Assembly (NCBI GenBank): GCA_964462985.1
Contig: CAYXAA010000008.1
Location: forward strand, 1 to 64,000
DNA: 64,000 bases
Direction of reading: 5' to 3'
Source of the DNA: CAYXAA01 sp964462985
Lineage (GTDB): Bacteria; Pseudomonadota; Alphaproteobacteria; Rhizobiales; Stappiaceae
Both the position numbers and the translations under genes were made by a program. The notes beneath the pieces were generated by a model, which worked only from the letters and a program-made list of their open reading frames with translations, searched no databases and was not told the origin of the DNA. Within the stretch, counting starts at the first letter, position 1. Every line of letters begins with the position of its first letter. This document shows positions 1-7,694 of this stretch, in pieces.

Positions 1-123
1 GCATTCGTTCTGGTTCCGCTCACCGAGATCTGGCCGGACGCGCCGATTGGCGGCGGGCGTACCGCCGAGGAGGCGCTTCGCAGCTGTCCGGATGTCGAGG
101 CGGTGATCCGGCTGCCGTCCTGA
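1..123 (+). CDS. folK: FolK C-terminal end (HPPK), partial
   Basis: The window opens inside a rightward gene whose last 40 codons end in TGA at 121-123. The visible tail starts AFVLVPLTEIWPD and ends RLPS. This resembles the C-terminus of 6-hydroxymethyl-7,8-dihydropterin pyrophosphokinase, the folate-pathway enzyme that transfers pyrophosphate from ATP to the pterin; the FVLVPL-EI-P signature is typical of that family. The catalytic residues lie upstream of the window, so the call rests on the tail only. A terminator-like hairpin follows at once, and the next gene (tyrC) converges on it. Confidence 0.55.
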   Translation, partial: AFVLVPLTEIWPDAPIGGGRTAEEALRSCPDVEAVIRLPS

Positions 124-136
124 TTTGATGCCTGTC

Positions 137-190
137 GGCGGCGCACCGCGACTTTCGCTCCTCCAACGAAGAGGAGGAGGCGCCGCCTTT
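137..190 (+). terminator. Terminator-like double hairpin between folK and tyrC
   Basis: GGCGGCGC at 137-144 pairs perfectly with GCGCCGCC at 180-187 and is followed by TTTA. Inside the loop, CTCCTC (158-163) pairs with GAGGAG (171-176). The structure lies 14 nt after the folK stop and overlaps the tyrC stop codon on the other strand, so it could end transcription from folK. The U tract is short. Confidence 0.5.
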
Positions 191-1127
191 ACTCCCCCGG
201 CTTGGGCAAATCTGCCGCGTGACGCCCGAAATCGGGCTCAGGCGTATCCTGGCCGGCCTCGATGATCGAGCGGCGGATCGAGCGCGTCCGCGTGAACAGA
301 TCAAACAGCGCTTTGCCGTCGCCCCAGCGGATCGCTCGTTGCAGGGCCGCGAGGTCCTCCGAAAACCGCGCCAACATCTCCAGGATAGCGTCCTTGTTGT
401 GGAGGCAGACGTCACGCCACATCGTCGGATCGGAAGCGGCGAGGCGGGTGAAGTCGCGGAAGCCGGATGCCGAGTATTTGATGACCTCCGACTTTGTCAC
501 TGTCTCCAGATCGTCCGCCGTCCCGACTATGTTGTAGGCGATGATGTGCGGCAGGTGCGAGACGATCGCGAGCACGAGGTCGTGGTGCTCGGCATCCATC
601 GTGTCGACCATCGATCCGCAGGCCTGCCAGAACCGGGTCAGCCGCGCGAGTGCGTCAGAGTCGGTCTCAGGCAGCGGTGTCAGGATGCACCAACGGTTCC
701 TGAACAGCTCGGCGAACCCGGCATCAGGACCGGATTGCTCCGTGCCCGCGATCGGATGTCCTGGGATGAAATGGACGTCCCTGCGGACGTAGGGCCCGAT
801 CTGGCGGATCACCGAGGCTTTGGTCGAGCCGACATCGGTGAGGATGGCCCCGGGTGCGAGCGACGGTGCGATCCATTTAGCCACCGCCTCACACGCCCCG
901 ACGGGAACGCAAAGGATCACAAGATCCGCGCCGTCGACCGCTTCGCCGGCGTCGAGATGATAGCGATCGCCGAGCCCTAGCTCCTCGGCGCGCGCCAGGG
1001 TTTCCGCGCTGCGCGTGGAGACCACAATCTCCTCGGCTAACCTGTTGCGGCGGACGACGTGGGCGATCGAGGAGCCGATCAGGCCGATGCCGATCAGCGC
1101 GATACGACGGAACAGGGGCTCTTGCAT
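189..1127 (-). CDS. tyrC: Prephenate/arogenate dehydrogenase
   Basis: Encodes 312 residues that begin MQEPLFRRIALIGIGLIGSS, a Rossmann fold with the GxGLIGSS dinucleotide-binding loop. Further family features are the GSTK, HPIAGTE and HHD/SHLPH segments. The enzyme oxidatively decarboxylates prephenate (or arogenate) with NAD(P)+ toward tyrosine, in the cytoplasm. The open frame extends 190 codons upstream, but that part lies opposite hisC and is not protein-like, so ATG 1127 is chosen. It is the last gene of a leftward chorismate mutase-hisC-tyrC unit. The choice between prephenate and arogenate as substrate cannot be made from sequence alone. Confidence 0.92.
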   Translation of the reverse strand: MQEPLFRRIALIGIGLIGSSIAHVVRRNRLAEEIVVSTRSAETLARAEELGLGDRYHLDAGEAVDGADLVILCVPVGACEAVAKWIAPSLAPGAILTDVGSTKASVIRQIGPYVRRDVHFIPGHPIAGTEQSGPDAGFAELFRNRWCILTPLPETDSDALARLTRFWQACGSMVDTMDAEHHDLVLAIVSHLPHIIAYNIVGTADDLETVTKSEVIKYSASGFRDFTRLAASDPTMWRDVCLHNKDAILEMLARFSEDLAALQRAIRWGDGKALFDLFTRTRSIRRSIIEAGQDTPEPDFGRHAADLPKPGE

Positions 1128-1294
1128 CAAAAAATCAAAACTGGGTCGCGGCGTGGGCGGCGAAATCCGCCGCCCGGCCCGGGTGGAACGATGAGATCGG
1201 CGGACGCTTGTTTGGTTCGACTGCGCGTCCGATGGACCGATCGACTTCAAAACACCAGAGCGACTTTTCCCGCGCCGGCAGGGCGCAGGCAACT

Positions 1295-2407
1295 CTAGGC
1301 GGCGAGAAAATCCTTCAAGGCGGCGACGACGGCGCGATTGGCCTCCTCCGTCCCGATCGTCATTCGAAGCGCCTGCGGCAGACCATAGCCGCCAACCTGG
1401 CGCAGTACGCAGCCACGGGCGCTCAGGAACGCATCGGCCTCCGCAGCGGTCCTGCCCTCGACGTCGGGGAAATGGATCAGCACGAAATTGCCGACACTCG
1501 GGGTCACATCGAGACCGAGCGCCTGGATCTCCCTGGTCACCCAGGGCAACCAGGTTTCGTTGTGAGCGACCGCCCGATCGATGAAGGCTCGGTCCTCTAC
1601 CGCGGCGGCGCCTGCGGCGATTGCGGCTGCATTCATGTTGAACGGCCCGCGAATGCGGTTGAGCGCGTCGATCACATGGGCAGGCCCGTAACCCCAACCG
1701 ATGCGTAGTGCCGCGAGCCCGTAAATCTTGGAGAAAGTGCGCGTCATCAGCACGTTCTCGGCCGTAGCCGCCAGTTCGAGGCCGGCCTCGTAGTCGTTGC
1801 GCCGGACATATTCGGCATAGGCCGCATCGAGCACGAGCAGCGTGTGAGGCGGCAGGCCCGCATGGAGCCGCTTGATCTCGTTGAACGGCAGATAGGTCCC
1901 GGTCGGATTGTTCGGATTTGCCAGAAAGACGACCTTGGTCCGATCGCTGACCCGTCCGAGGATGGCGTCGACGTCGACAGTGAATGCGGTCTCAGGCGCC
2001 ACCACCGGGGTCCCGCCGGCAGCGAGAATGGCGATCCGATAGACCAGAAAGCCATATTGCGAGTAGATCGCCTCGTCGCCAGGGCCAATATAGGCACGAG
2101 CGACCAGCTCGAGGATCTCATCCGATCCGTTGCCGCAGACGATGCGATCGGCATTGAGACCATGCACCGCCGCGATCGCGCTTCGCAGCAGTGTCGCGGC
2201 CCCATCAGGATAATGTTCCAGCGCCGAAATTGATCGGTAGGCCTCCAGCGCCCGTGGGCTCGGCCCGAGTGGCGTTTCGTTCGACGACAGCTTGTGAAGC
2301 TTGGTTCCGCCGGTCGCCTTGGAAAGCCCGGGAATATAGGGCGCGATCTCAAGCACACCCGGACGCGGGGACGGGCGGTTGGCACTGGTCGCAGTCATGG
2401 CCGTCAT
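1295..2407 (-). CDS. hisC: Histidinol-phosphate / aromatic aminotransferase (HisC family)
   Basis: About 370 residues of a PLP-dependent fold-type I aminotransferase. Visible family motifs are KLSSNETPLGPSP near the N-terminus, HYPDG, CGNGSDE, NPNNPTGT, and TRTFSKIYGLAALRIGWG, which carries the PLP-binding Lys. The family transaminates histidinol phosphate. Its place between chorismate mutase and tyrC suggests it also, or mainly, transaminates aromatic keto acids (inference). ATG 2407 is used; a GTG at 2416 would give three more residues and a 4-base overlap with the upstream stop. Either way it is translationally coupled to the chorismate mutase gene. Confidence 0.9.
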   Translation of the reverse strand: MTAMTATSANRPSPRPGVLEIAPYIPGLSKATGGTKLHKLSSNETPLGPSPRALEAYRSISALEHYPDGAATLLRSAIAAVHGLNADRIVCGNGSDEILELVARAYIGPGDEAIYSQYGFLVYRIAILAAGGTPVVAPETAFTVDVDAILGRVSDRTKVVFLANPNNPTGTYLPFNEIKRLHAGLPPHTLLVLDAAYAEYVRRNDYEAGLELAATAENVLMTRTFSKIYGLAALRIGWGYGPAHVIDALNRIRGPFNMNAAAIAAGAAAVEDRAFIDRAVAHNETWLPWVTREIQALGLDVTPSVGNFVLIHFPDVEGRTAAEADAFLSARGCVLRQVGGYGLPQALRMTIGTEEANRAVVAALKDFLAA

Positions 2408-2412
2408 AGTTG

Positions 2413-3234
2413 TCACAGTCCGTTGGTTCTGCTGTCGGCGGCGTCGAAGTCGCCGTCCGGCGTGTCGTCCAGGTCGATGGCGGCAGCATAGCCGCCGACC
2501 GGCCGAAGAATGTCGGGCTCTGCGCCGGCATCGGCGCAGACCTTCCGCACGTAGTCGGCGCCGTCTTCCCCGGAGACACTGATAAGCGCGTCTACGCCCT
2601 CGGATGTGCGATGGAACGCCAGGACCTCAATGCCGCTGTTCATCAGGCTTCCAGGCAAGATGCCGCGCCAGCGCGCGTCATAGACGGCCATGTCAGGCGC
2701 GAGCGGATCGGTGGTGTGTGACCGGGCGATCACCAGCGCGGGCAAGTCGGCCGGGCGGCCCTCAAGGATGAGAACAGGCAGGCGCGCGACAATCTGCGGC
2801 GCGACGTCGCCGAGGCTGCGCCACCACGGCAACTCGGCGCGCTCCTCAAAAACGATGATGCCGAGACCGGCCGGTCTTTCCGACACGGCGCGAATAACGT
2901 CGGGTGCGTCGCCCGCATCCTCGATTGTTGCCTGGAAGCCGAAATGGTAGCGCAGGAGATCACGCAACTCGGCCTCGTCGGCGCGTGTCTCACAGTACAG
3001 GGCCAGACCGGCACCGGCCCGAGCCGGGATCGCCGCCATCTCGCGCCAGATATGCTCCAGCGCGGTTACCGGCAACCGCTCGCCACCGTTTTCCACCAGA
3101 CGGCGCAGCGCTTCGCTGTCAAGCAGCGACGAACGTCCGGCCAGCGCCATCGCCACGTCGACACGTTCGCGTATGAGGGACAGCAACTCACGGTCGATCT
3201 CAGCGAGGCGGCGCTCGAGCTGCTCGCGCTCCAT
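2413..3234 (-). CDS. Chorismate mutase (AroQ type) with C-terminal extension
   Basis: The first ~90 residues (MEREQLERRLAEIDRELLSLIRER onward) look like an AroQ-class chorismate mutase helix bundle, with the conserved R-(x)-ID-LL-LI-ERV pattern. The following ~180 residues resemble the regulatory C-terminal region seen in rhizobial proteins annotated as chorismate mutase, with no recognisable prephenate dehydratase catalytic motif. The enzyme converts chorismate to prephenate, the substrate for the neighbouring tyrC and hisC products. ATG 3234 is chosen. An upstream in-frame ATG at 3363 would add 43 residues of low-complexity character, so the start is uncertain. First gene of the leftward operon, divergent from metX. 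Confidence 0.75.
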   Translation of the reverse strand: MEREQLERRLAEIDRELLSLIRERVDVAMALAGRSSLLDSEALRRLVENGGERLPVTALEHIWREMAAIPARAGAGLALYCETRADEAELRDLLRYHFGFQATIEDAGDAPDVIRAVSERPAGLGIIVFEERAELPWWRSLGDVAPQIVARLPVLILEGRPADLPALVIARSHTTDPLAPDMAVYDARWRGILPGSLMNSGIEVLAFHRTSEGVDALISVSGEDGADYVRKVCADAGAEPDILRPVGGYAAAIDLDDTPDGDFDAADSRTNGL

Positions 3235-3528
3235 CGCACCGCCCGGCGGCACCAAGTCCGTGGCCGTCGATGCGTTGCGTCCCAGATCGTTCACGGTCGG
3301 TTCCGTACGGTTGATGAAATTCTGTTGCAATCCCACCGCGATGCCGCAGGCGCTCTCAGTCATCCGGTGACATCTCTGGGCGGACAGGGGCATACTCATA
3401 GGCAGACCGCCCCGGGAAAGCAAAAGAAAACATTGACGGCATTCCGTCCGCCGCCTACCTAACGCCCACCCTTGTGCGGTGGGGTCATTCTGCCTGCCGC
3501 AGGAAAGGGCGACGCTGAACGCAGTGCG

Positions 3529-4785
3529 ATGACCGAGATCCGGGATACCACCAGCGAGCCTGCCACCGTACCCCCGTCCGCCGGAAAACACGCCGCCACG
3601 CCGGCCGCGGCCGCCCGGTCGCCGGCGCTGAGTGAAGCCGACAATCCCTCGAGCCTCCGCATTAGGTTTGGCGCGGAGGAGGCGCTGCCGCTCGATTCGG
3701 GCGCCGAGCTCGGGCCATGGCAGATCGCGTATCAGACTTACGGCACGCTCAATCCCGAGCGGACCAATGCCATCCTGGTTTGCCATGCGCTCACGGGCGA
3801 CCAGTATGTCGCTTCGCAGAGCCCTGTGACCGGCAAGCCGGGATGGTGGTCGCTGATGGTCGGGCCGGGCCGGCCGATCGATACCGACCATTATTTCGTC
3901 ATCTGTGCCAATGTGCTCGGCGGCTGCCTCGGCACAACCGGTCCGGCCTCGACCAATCCGGCGACCGGCCAGCCCTGGGGTCTTGCTCTACCACTGGTCA
4001 CGATCCGCGATATGGTGCGCTCCCAGTCCCGCCTGCTCGACCGGCTCGGCATCGAGTCGCTGTTTGCCGTCGTCGGGGGCTCCATGGGTGGCATGCAGGT
4101 GCTGCAATGGGCGGCGAGCTATCCGGAACGCGTGTTCGCTGCACTGCCAATCGCCACCGCTGCGCGTCATTCCTCGCAAAACATTGCCTTCCACGAGGTT
4201 GGGCGGCAGGCCGTCATGGCGGACCCCAACTGGTGTGGTGGGCGCTATTTGGAACACGGACTGCGCCCCTCCAAAGGTCTCGCGGTGGCCCGAATGGCCG
4301 CGCACGTCACATATCTCTCCGACGCCGCTTTGCATCGTAAGTTCGGCCGCAATCTTCAGGACCGAGAGGCGCTTTCGTTCGGCTTCGATGCCGATTTCCA
4401 GATCGAGAGCTACTTGCGCCACCAAGGTATGACCTTTGTCGATCGCTTCGACGCAAATTCCTATCTCTATGTCACCAGGGCGATGGATTATTTCGACCTC
4501 GCCGCGGACTATGACGGCTCTTTGGCCAAGGCGTTCCTGCATTCGCCGACGCGGTTCTGTGTCGTCTCCTTCACTTCCGATTGGCTATTCCCCACGGCAG
4601 AGAACAAGGCGGTTGTGCGAGCGCTCAATGCCGCCGCGGCAAATGTTTCCTTCGTAGAAATCGAGAGCGACCGCGGCCACGATGCGTTCCTGCTGGACGA
4701 GCCAGAGTTGTTCCGTACTGTGCGCGGCTTCCTGACAAGCGCCGCCCGCGTTCGCGGAATTCCCGCGCCGGGAGACGCGGCATGA
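3529..4785 (+). CDS. metX: Homoserine O-acetyltransferase
   Basis: 418 residues of the alpha/beta-hydrolase MetX family. The nucleophile elbow GGSMGG carries Ser185. The Asp of FTSDWLFP and the His of SDRGHDAFL near the C-terminus complete the Ser-Asp-His triad. It transfers an acyl group from acetyl-CoA (or succinyl-CoA, which sequence cannot separate) to homoserine, the first committed step of methionine synthesis. The frame opens at GTG 3472, but MTEIRD at 3529 is the better start. The stop overlaps the metW ATG (ATGA), the usual metXW coupling. No SAM-II riboswitch consensus was recognised in the upstream gap. Confidence 0.93.
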   Translation: MTEIRDTTSEPATVPPSAGKHAATPAAAARSPALSEADNPSSLRIRFGAEEALPLDSGAELGPWQIAYQTYGTLNPERTNAILVCHALTGDQYVASQSPVTGKPGWWSLMVGPGRPIDTDHYFVICANVLGGCLGTTGPASTNPATGQPWGLALPLVTIRDMVRSQSRLLDRLGIESLFAVVGGSMGGMQVLQWAASYPERVFAALPIATAARHSSQNIAFHEVGRQAVMADPNWCGGRYLEHGLRPSKGLAVARMAAHVTYLSDAALHRKFGRNLQDREALSFGFDADFQIESYLRHQGMTFVDRFDANSYLYVTRAMDYFDLAADYDGSLAKAFLHSPTRFCVVSFTSDWLFPTAENKAVVRALNAAAANVSFVEIESDRGHDAFLLDEPELFRTVRGFLTSAARVRGIPAPGDAA

Positions 4786-5411
4786 ACCGACACGATCTGG
4801 CCATCGAGCCCGCGGTTCGCGGCGACCATCTCCTGGTCTGCGACCTGGTCGAACCCGGCGCTCGGGTTCTTGATGTCGGCTCGGGTGATGGCGCGCTGCT
4901 CGATCTGCTGATCCGTCGCAAGAACGTTGACGGTCGCGGCGTTGAATTGTCGCAAGCCGGTGTCAACGCCTGCGTGGCCCGCGGGCTGTCCGTCGTTCAG
5001 GGCGACGCCGATCGCGACCTCGCCGACTATCCGAATGGGGCGTTCGACTACGTGGTGCTCAGCCAGACGCTGCAGGCGACCCGCGAGCCGAAGGTCGTTC
5101 TAGAACAACTGCTGCGAATCGGCAGCCGGGCCATCGTCTCCTTCCCCAACTTCGGTTATTGGAAAAATCGGCTCCAGCTCATGTTTCTCGGGCGCATGCC
5201 GGTTACCGATTATCTGCCGTATTCGTGGTATGATACACCCAACATCCACTTCTGCACGATCCGGGACTTCGTCCAGCTGTGCGAGGAGATTGACGCTAAG
5301 GTCGACAAGGCAATGGCACTCAATGCCCGTGGACAGCCGGTGGCGTTCTCCGCGCCCTGGTGGGTGTGGAATTTGCTCGGCGAGCAGGCGGTGTTCCTGC
5401 TGCGGCGCTAA
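4782..5411 (+). CDS. metW: Methionine biosynthesis protein MetW
   Basis: 209 residues of a class I SAM-methyltransferase-like fold, with the glycine loop DVGSGDGALLDLL near residue 30, a later FDYVVLSQTLQA segment and SFPNFGYWKNR. MetW proteins accompany MetX in Proteobacteria and are needed for full homoserine acyltransferase activity in species that have been studied. ATG 4782 overlaps the metX stop by four bases. The product is almost certainly cytoplasmic. The best start is set by this overlap rather than by the longer frame, which begins inside metX. Confidence 0.92.
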   Translation: MNRHDLAIEPAVRGDHLLVCDLVEPGARVLDVGSGDGALLDLLIRRKNVDGRGVELSQAGVNACVARGLSVVQGDADRDLADYPNGAFDYVVLSQTLQATREPKVVLEQLLRIGSRAIVSFPNFGYWKNRLQLMFLGRMPVTDYLPYSWYDTPNIHFCTIRDFVQLCEEIDAKVDKAMALNARGQPVAFSAPWWVWNLLGEQAVFLLRR

Positions 5412-5461
5412 TTCAGCCGCTCTCGGTCGGGTACCGGGCGAACGCGACCGGCGCCGCTCTG

Positions 5462-6202
5462 CTATCCCTTGAGACCGGTGGTCGCTCCGTCGGGAAGGAA
5501 AACCGGCCGGAGCACCCGGGCAACGCGCTTGGTGGTCACGGGTAGGCCGCGATAGACCTGCTTTTGCGCCTCCAGAACCAGCAGCCCGGCAAAGGCAGGC
5601 CACACCCGCCGTCCGATCCTCTCCCAGGTCCGGGCCGACCGCAGGATAAGGCGCGACCGAGTTGGCGGCAGGAACAAGGCCTCATCATTGGCCGTGATTT
5701 GAAACTGGCAATCCTTGAGCAAGGCTTCAAGCTGGCCGCGCGAATAGGGTCGGGCATAGCCGAATGGGGAGGTTTCAGCCCGTGCCCATAGGCCGCGACG
5801 GTTGGCGACCACGACGATCATGCGGCCGCTCGGCGCAAGCACCCGCCAGATCTCCCGCAGCATTTCGGCCGGATCTCCGCAATGATCGATGCCGTGCACG
5901 ATAAGAGCCCGGTCGAACATGTTGTCGGCAAATGGCAGCTCCGTTTCCCGTACCAACACCGCAGAATTGCGGCGCTCACGCGGCCACGCCACAACGCCTT
6001 GTGCTGCAGGCATTGCAGCAATCGTGCGCTCAGCCTCGCCGAGATAGGGCCGGAGATAGGGGCCAGGATAGCCGACACCGAGCAGACTGAGCTGCTCCAT
6101 GTTCGGCCACAACGCGCGGATCCTGGCGCCGACCAGCACGCGCAGCATCCGTCCGAGCGGAAGATCATAAAAGGTGCGTAGATCGGCGACGTCGAGAAAC
6201 AT
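5462..6202 (-). CDS. SAM-dependent methyltransferase (Methyltransf_11 type)
   Basis: 246 residues starting MFLDVADLRTFYDLPLG. The Asp-rich loop region reads LPFADNMFDRALIVHGIDH, and LREIWRVLAPSGRMIVVVANRRG is the typical post-V strand of class I methyltransferases. The substrate is unknown. The gene is convergent with metW and divergent from gloB, an arrangement seen in other Rhizobiales. The C-terminal ~60 residues are basic and contain no membrane segment. ATG 6202 is chosen because the upstream extension runs into the gloB promoter region. Confidence 0.8.
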   Translation of the reverse strand: MFLDVADLRTFYDLPLGRMLRVLVGARIRALWPNMEQLSLLGVGYPGPYLRPYLGEAERTIAAMPAAQGVVAWPRERRNSAVLVRETELPFADNMFDRALIVHGIDHCGDPAEMLREIWRVLAPSGRMIVVVANRRGLWARAETSPFGYARPYSRGQLEALLKDCQFQITANDEALFLPPTRSRLILRSARTWERIGRRVWPAFAGLLVLEAQKQVYRGLPVTTKRVARVLRPVFLPDGATTGLKG

Positions 6203-6336
6203 GCAGGCTCCCGAAATTTGCCGTGATTGAACAGCGCTCGCGCCGTCATGACAACCGTGTCGAATGCTGCCTTGCCCCACCCGACCGGGTTTGCCAGTCT
6301 ACGAGACAAAGCACGAGGCTACGAGGAGGCCGAGCC

Positions 6337-7128
6337 ATGCCAGGGGCGGACAAGCAGTTGGAGGTCCGGCAGTTTCTCTGCCTGAGCGACAATTTCGGCG
6401 TGTTGATCCACGATCCTACCGACGGCACAACGATCGCGGTCGATGTTCCAGATGCTCAAGCCTATCGCGACGAGCTTGCCGCTACGGGCTGGTCGCTCAG
6501 CCATATCCTCATCACCCACCACCACTGGGACCACACGCAAGGTCTGTCGGAGCTGAAGCAGGCGACCGGGGCCCATGTGACAGGGCCTGAGCTGTCGCGC
6601 CACCGCATTTCTGATATGGATCGTTTCGTCGAAGACGGCGACCGAATCCGCTGTGGCGGTCTTGAGATCGAAGCGATCGCTACTCCCGGGCACACTCTCG
6701 ACCAGATCTCCTGGTGGATTCCCGAAGCTGGAATCGCGCACACCGGCGATACGTTGTTCGCGCTCGGTTGTGGCCGTGTGATCGAGGGTGACATGGAGAT
6801 GATGTGGGCCTCGCTCGACAAGTTGGCCCGAAAGTTGCCGCCGGAAACCGAGGTCTATTGCGGCCACGAATATACGCTGGCAAACGCCCGTTTTGCGCTC
6901 ACCGTCGACCCCGACAACGCCGCGTTGGCGGCCCGGTCCGCCGATGTCGCTGCGCTTCGAGCAGCCGACAAGCCGACACTGCCGACGACGATGGCCGCAG
7001 AGCTTGCAACCAATCCGTTCCTGCGCGCGCGGGATGCTGCCGTGCAGAAGGCGGTCGGACTGGAAGGCGCCGAGCCGGCCGAGGTCTTCGCCGAGGTGCG
7101 GCGCCGCAAGGACGGCTTCAAAGGATAG
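6337..7128 (+). CDS. gloB: Hydroxyacylglutathione hydrolase (glyoxalase II)
   Basis: 263 residues, close to the family norm of about 255. The metallo-beta-lactamase signature THHHWDH is at residues 60-66. It is followed by ATPGHT, the bridging Asp in HTGDTLFALGCGR, and the C-terminal YCGHEYT plus the NPFLR substrate-binding segment of glyoxalase II. It hydrolyses S-lactoylglutathione to lactate and glutathione in the cytoplasm. An AGGAGG ribosome-binding site at 6324-6329 fixes ATG 6337. The next gene (cupin) starts 9 nt after the stop, so the two are probably cotranscribed. Confidence 0.93.
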   Translation: MPGADKQLEVRQFLCLSDNFGVLIHDPTDGTTIAVDVPDAQAYRDELAATGWSLSHILITHHHWDHTQGLSELKQATGAHVTGPELSRHRISDMDRFVEDGDRIRCGGLEIEAIATPGHTLDQISWWIPEAGIAHTGDTLFALGCGRVIEGDMEMMWASLDKLARKLPPETEVYCGHEYTLANARFALTVDPDNAALAARSADVAALRAADKPTLPTTMAAELATNPFLRARDAAVQKAVGLEGAEPAEVFAEVRRRKDGFKG

Positions 7129-7136
7129 CGGCCGAA

Positions 7137-7577
7137 ATGACCATCGAAGGCCTGTCCGTTCCCGACATCGTTCGTCTGCTCGACATGCAGCCGCATCCGG
7201 AAGGCGGCCATTACGTCGAAACTTTCCGTGATCCCGTCGTGGGTGCGGACGGTCGCTCGCACTCGACCGCGATTTACTATCTGCTCTCAGAAGGGGATCG
7301 CTCGCACTGGCACCGTGTCGATGCGACCGAGGTCTGGCACTATTACGCCGGCGCCGCGCTGGAGCTCAAAATTGCCGAGAAAGGTGCGGCCCTTCGGACG
7401 GTGCGGCTCGGCCGGCACCTTGCTGCCGGGGAGCGCCCCCAGGCGGTCGTACCGCAGGGCGCTTGGCAAAGCGCATGCTCGACCGGCGCATTCACGCTGG
7501 TCGGCTGCACGGTTGCTCCGGCGTTTCAATTCGAGGGCTTCGAACTGGCCCCGCCGGGCTGGACGCCGCGCGGCTAG
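7137..7577 (+). CDS. DUF985 cupin-family protein
   Basis: 146 residues. MQPHPEGGHYVETFRD near the N-terminus, then SHWHRVDATEVWHYYAG and VPQGAWQSA, match the cupin_5/DUF985 family, a small beta-barrel with conserved His and Glu residues. Its biochemical activity is unclear; members have been linked to sugar or small-ligand binding. It lies 8 nt downstream of gloB in the same direction, and this gloB-cupin pairing suggests a shared transcript. Confidence 0.82.
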   Translation: MTIEGLSVPDIVRLLDMQPHPEGGHYVETFRDPVVGADGRSHSTAIYYLLSEGDRSHWHRVDATEVWHYYAGAALELKIAEKGAALRTVRLGRHLAAGERPQAVVPQGAWQSACSTGAFTLVGCTVAPAFQFEGFELAPPGWTPRG

Positions 7578-7694
7578 AACAGCCAGGTGGCCGGTCGCCA
7601 CTTTTGTCAAGTGCGATGGAGGTTGGCGCAACCTCAAGACCCGGTTCGACCTTGGTTGCTTCGCCAGGCGGAACCTCGGTCCCCCTCACCGCCG

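Noticed and set aside
1128..1697. 190-codon N-terminal extension of the tyrC frame
   Set aside because: It lies opposite the real hisC coding strand position, is Arg/Gly rich without family resemblance, and the conserved Rossmann start is at ATG 1127.
3364..3528. SAM-II riboswitch before metX, as in many alphaproteobacteria
   Set aside because: The conserved core (such as GCTAAA with the upstream pseudoknot partner) was not found by eye. A covariance search would settle it.
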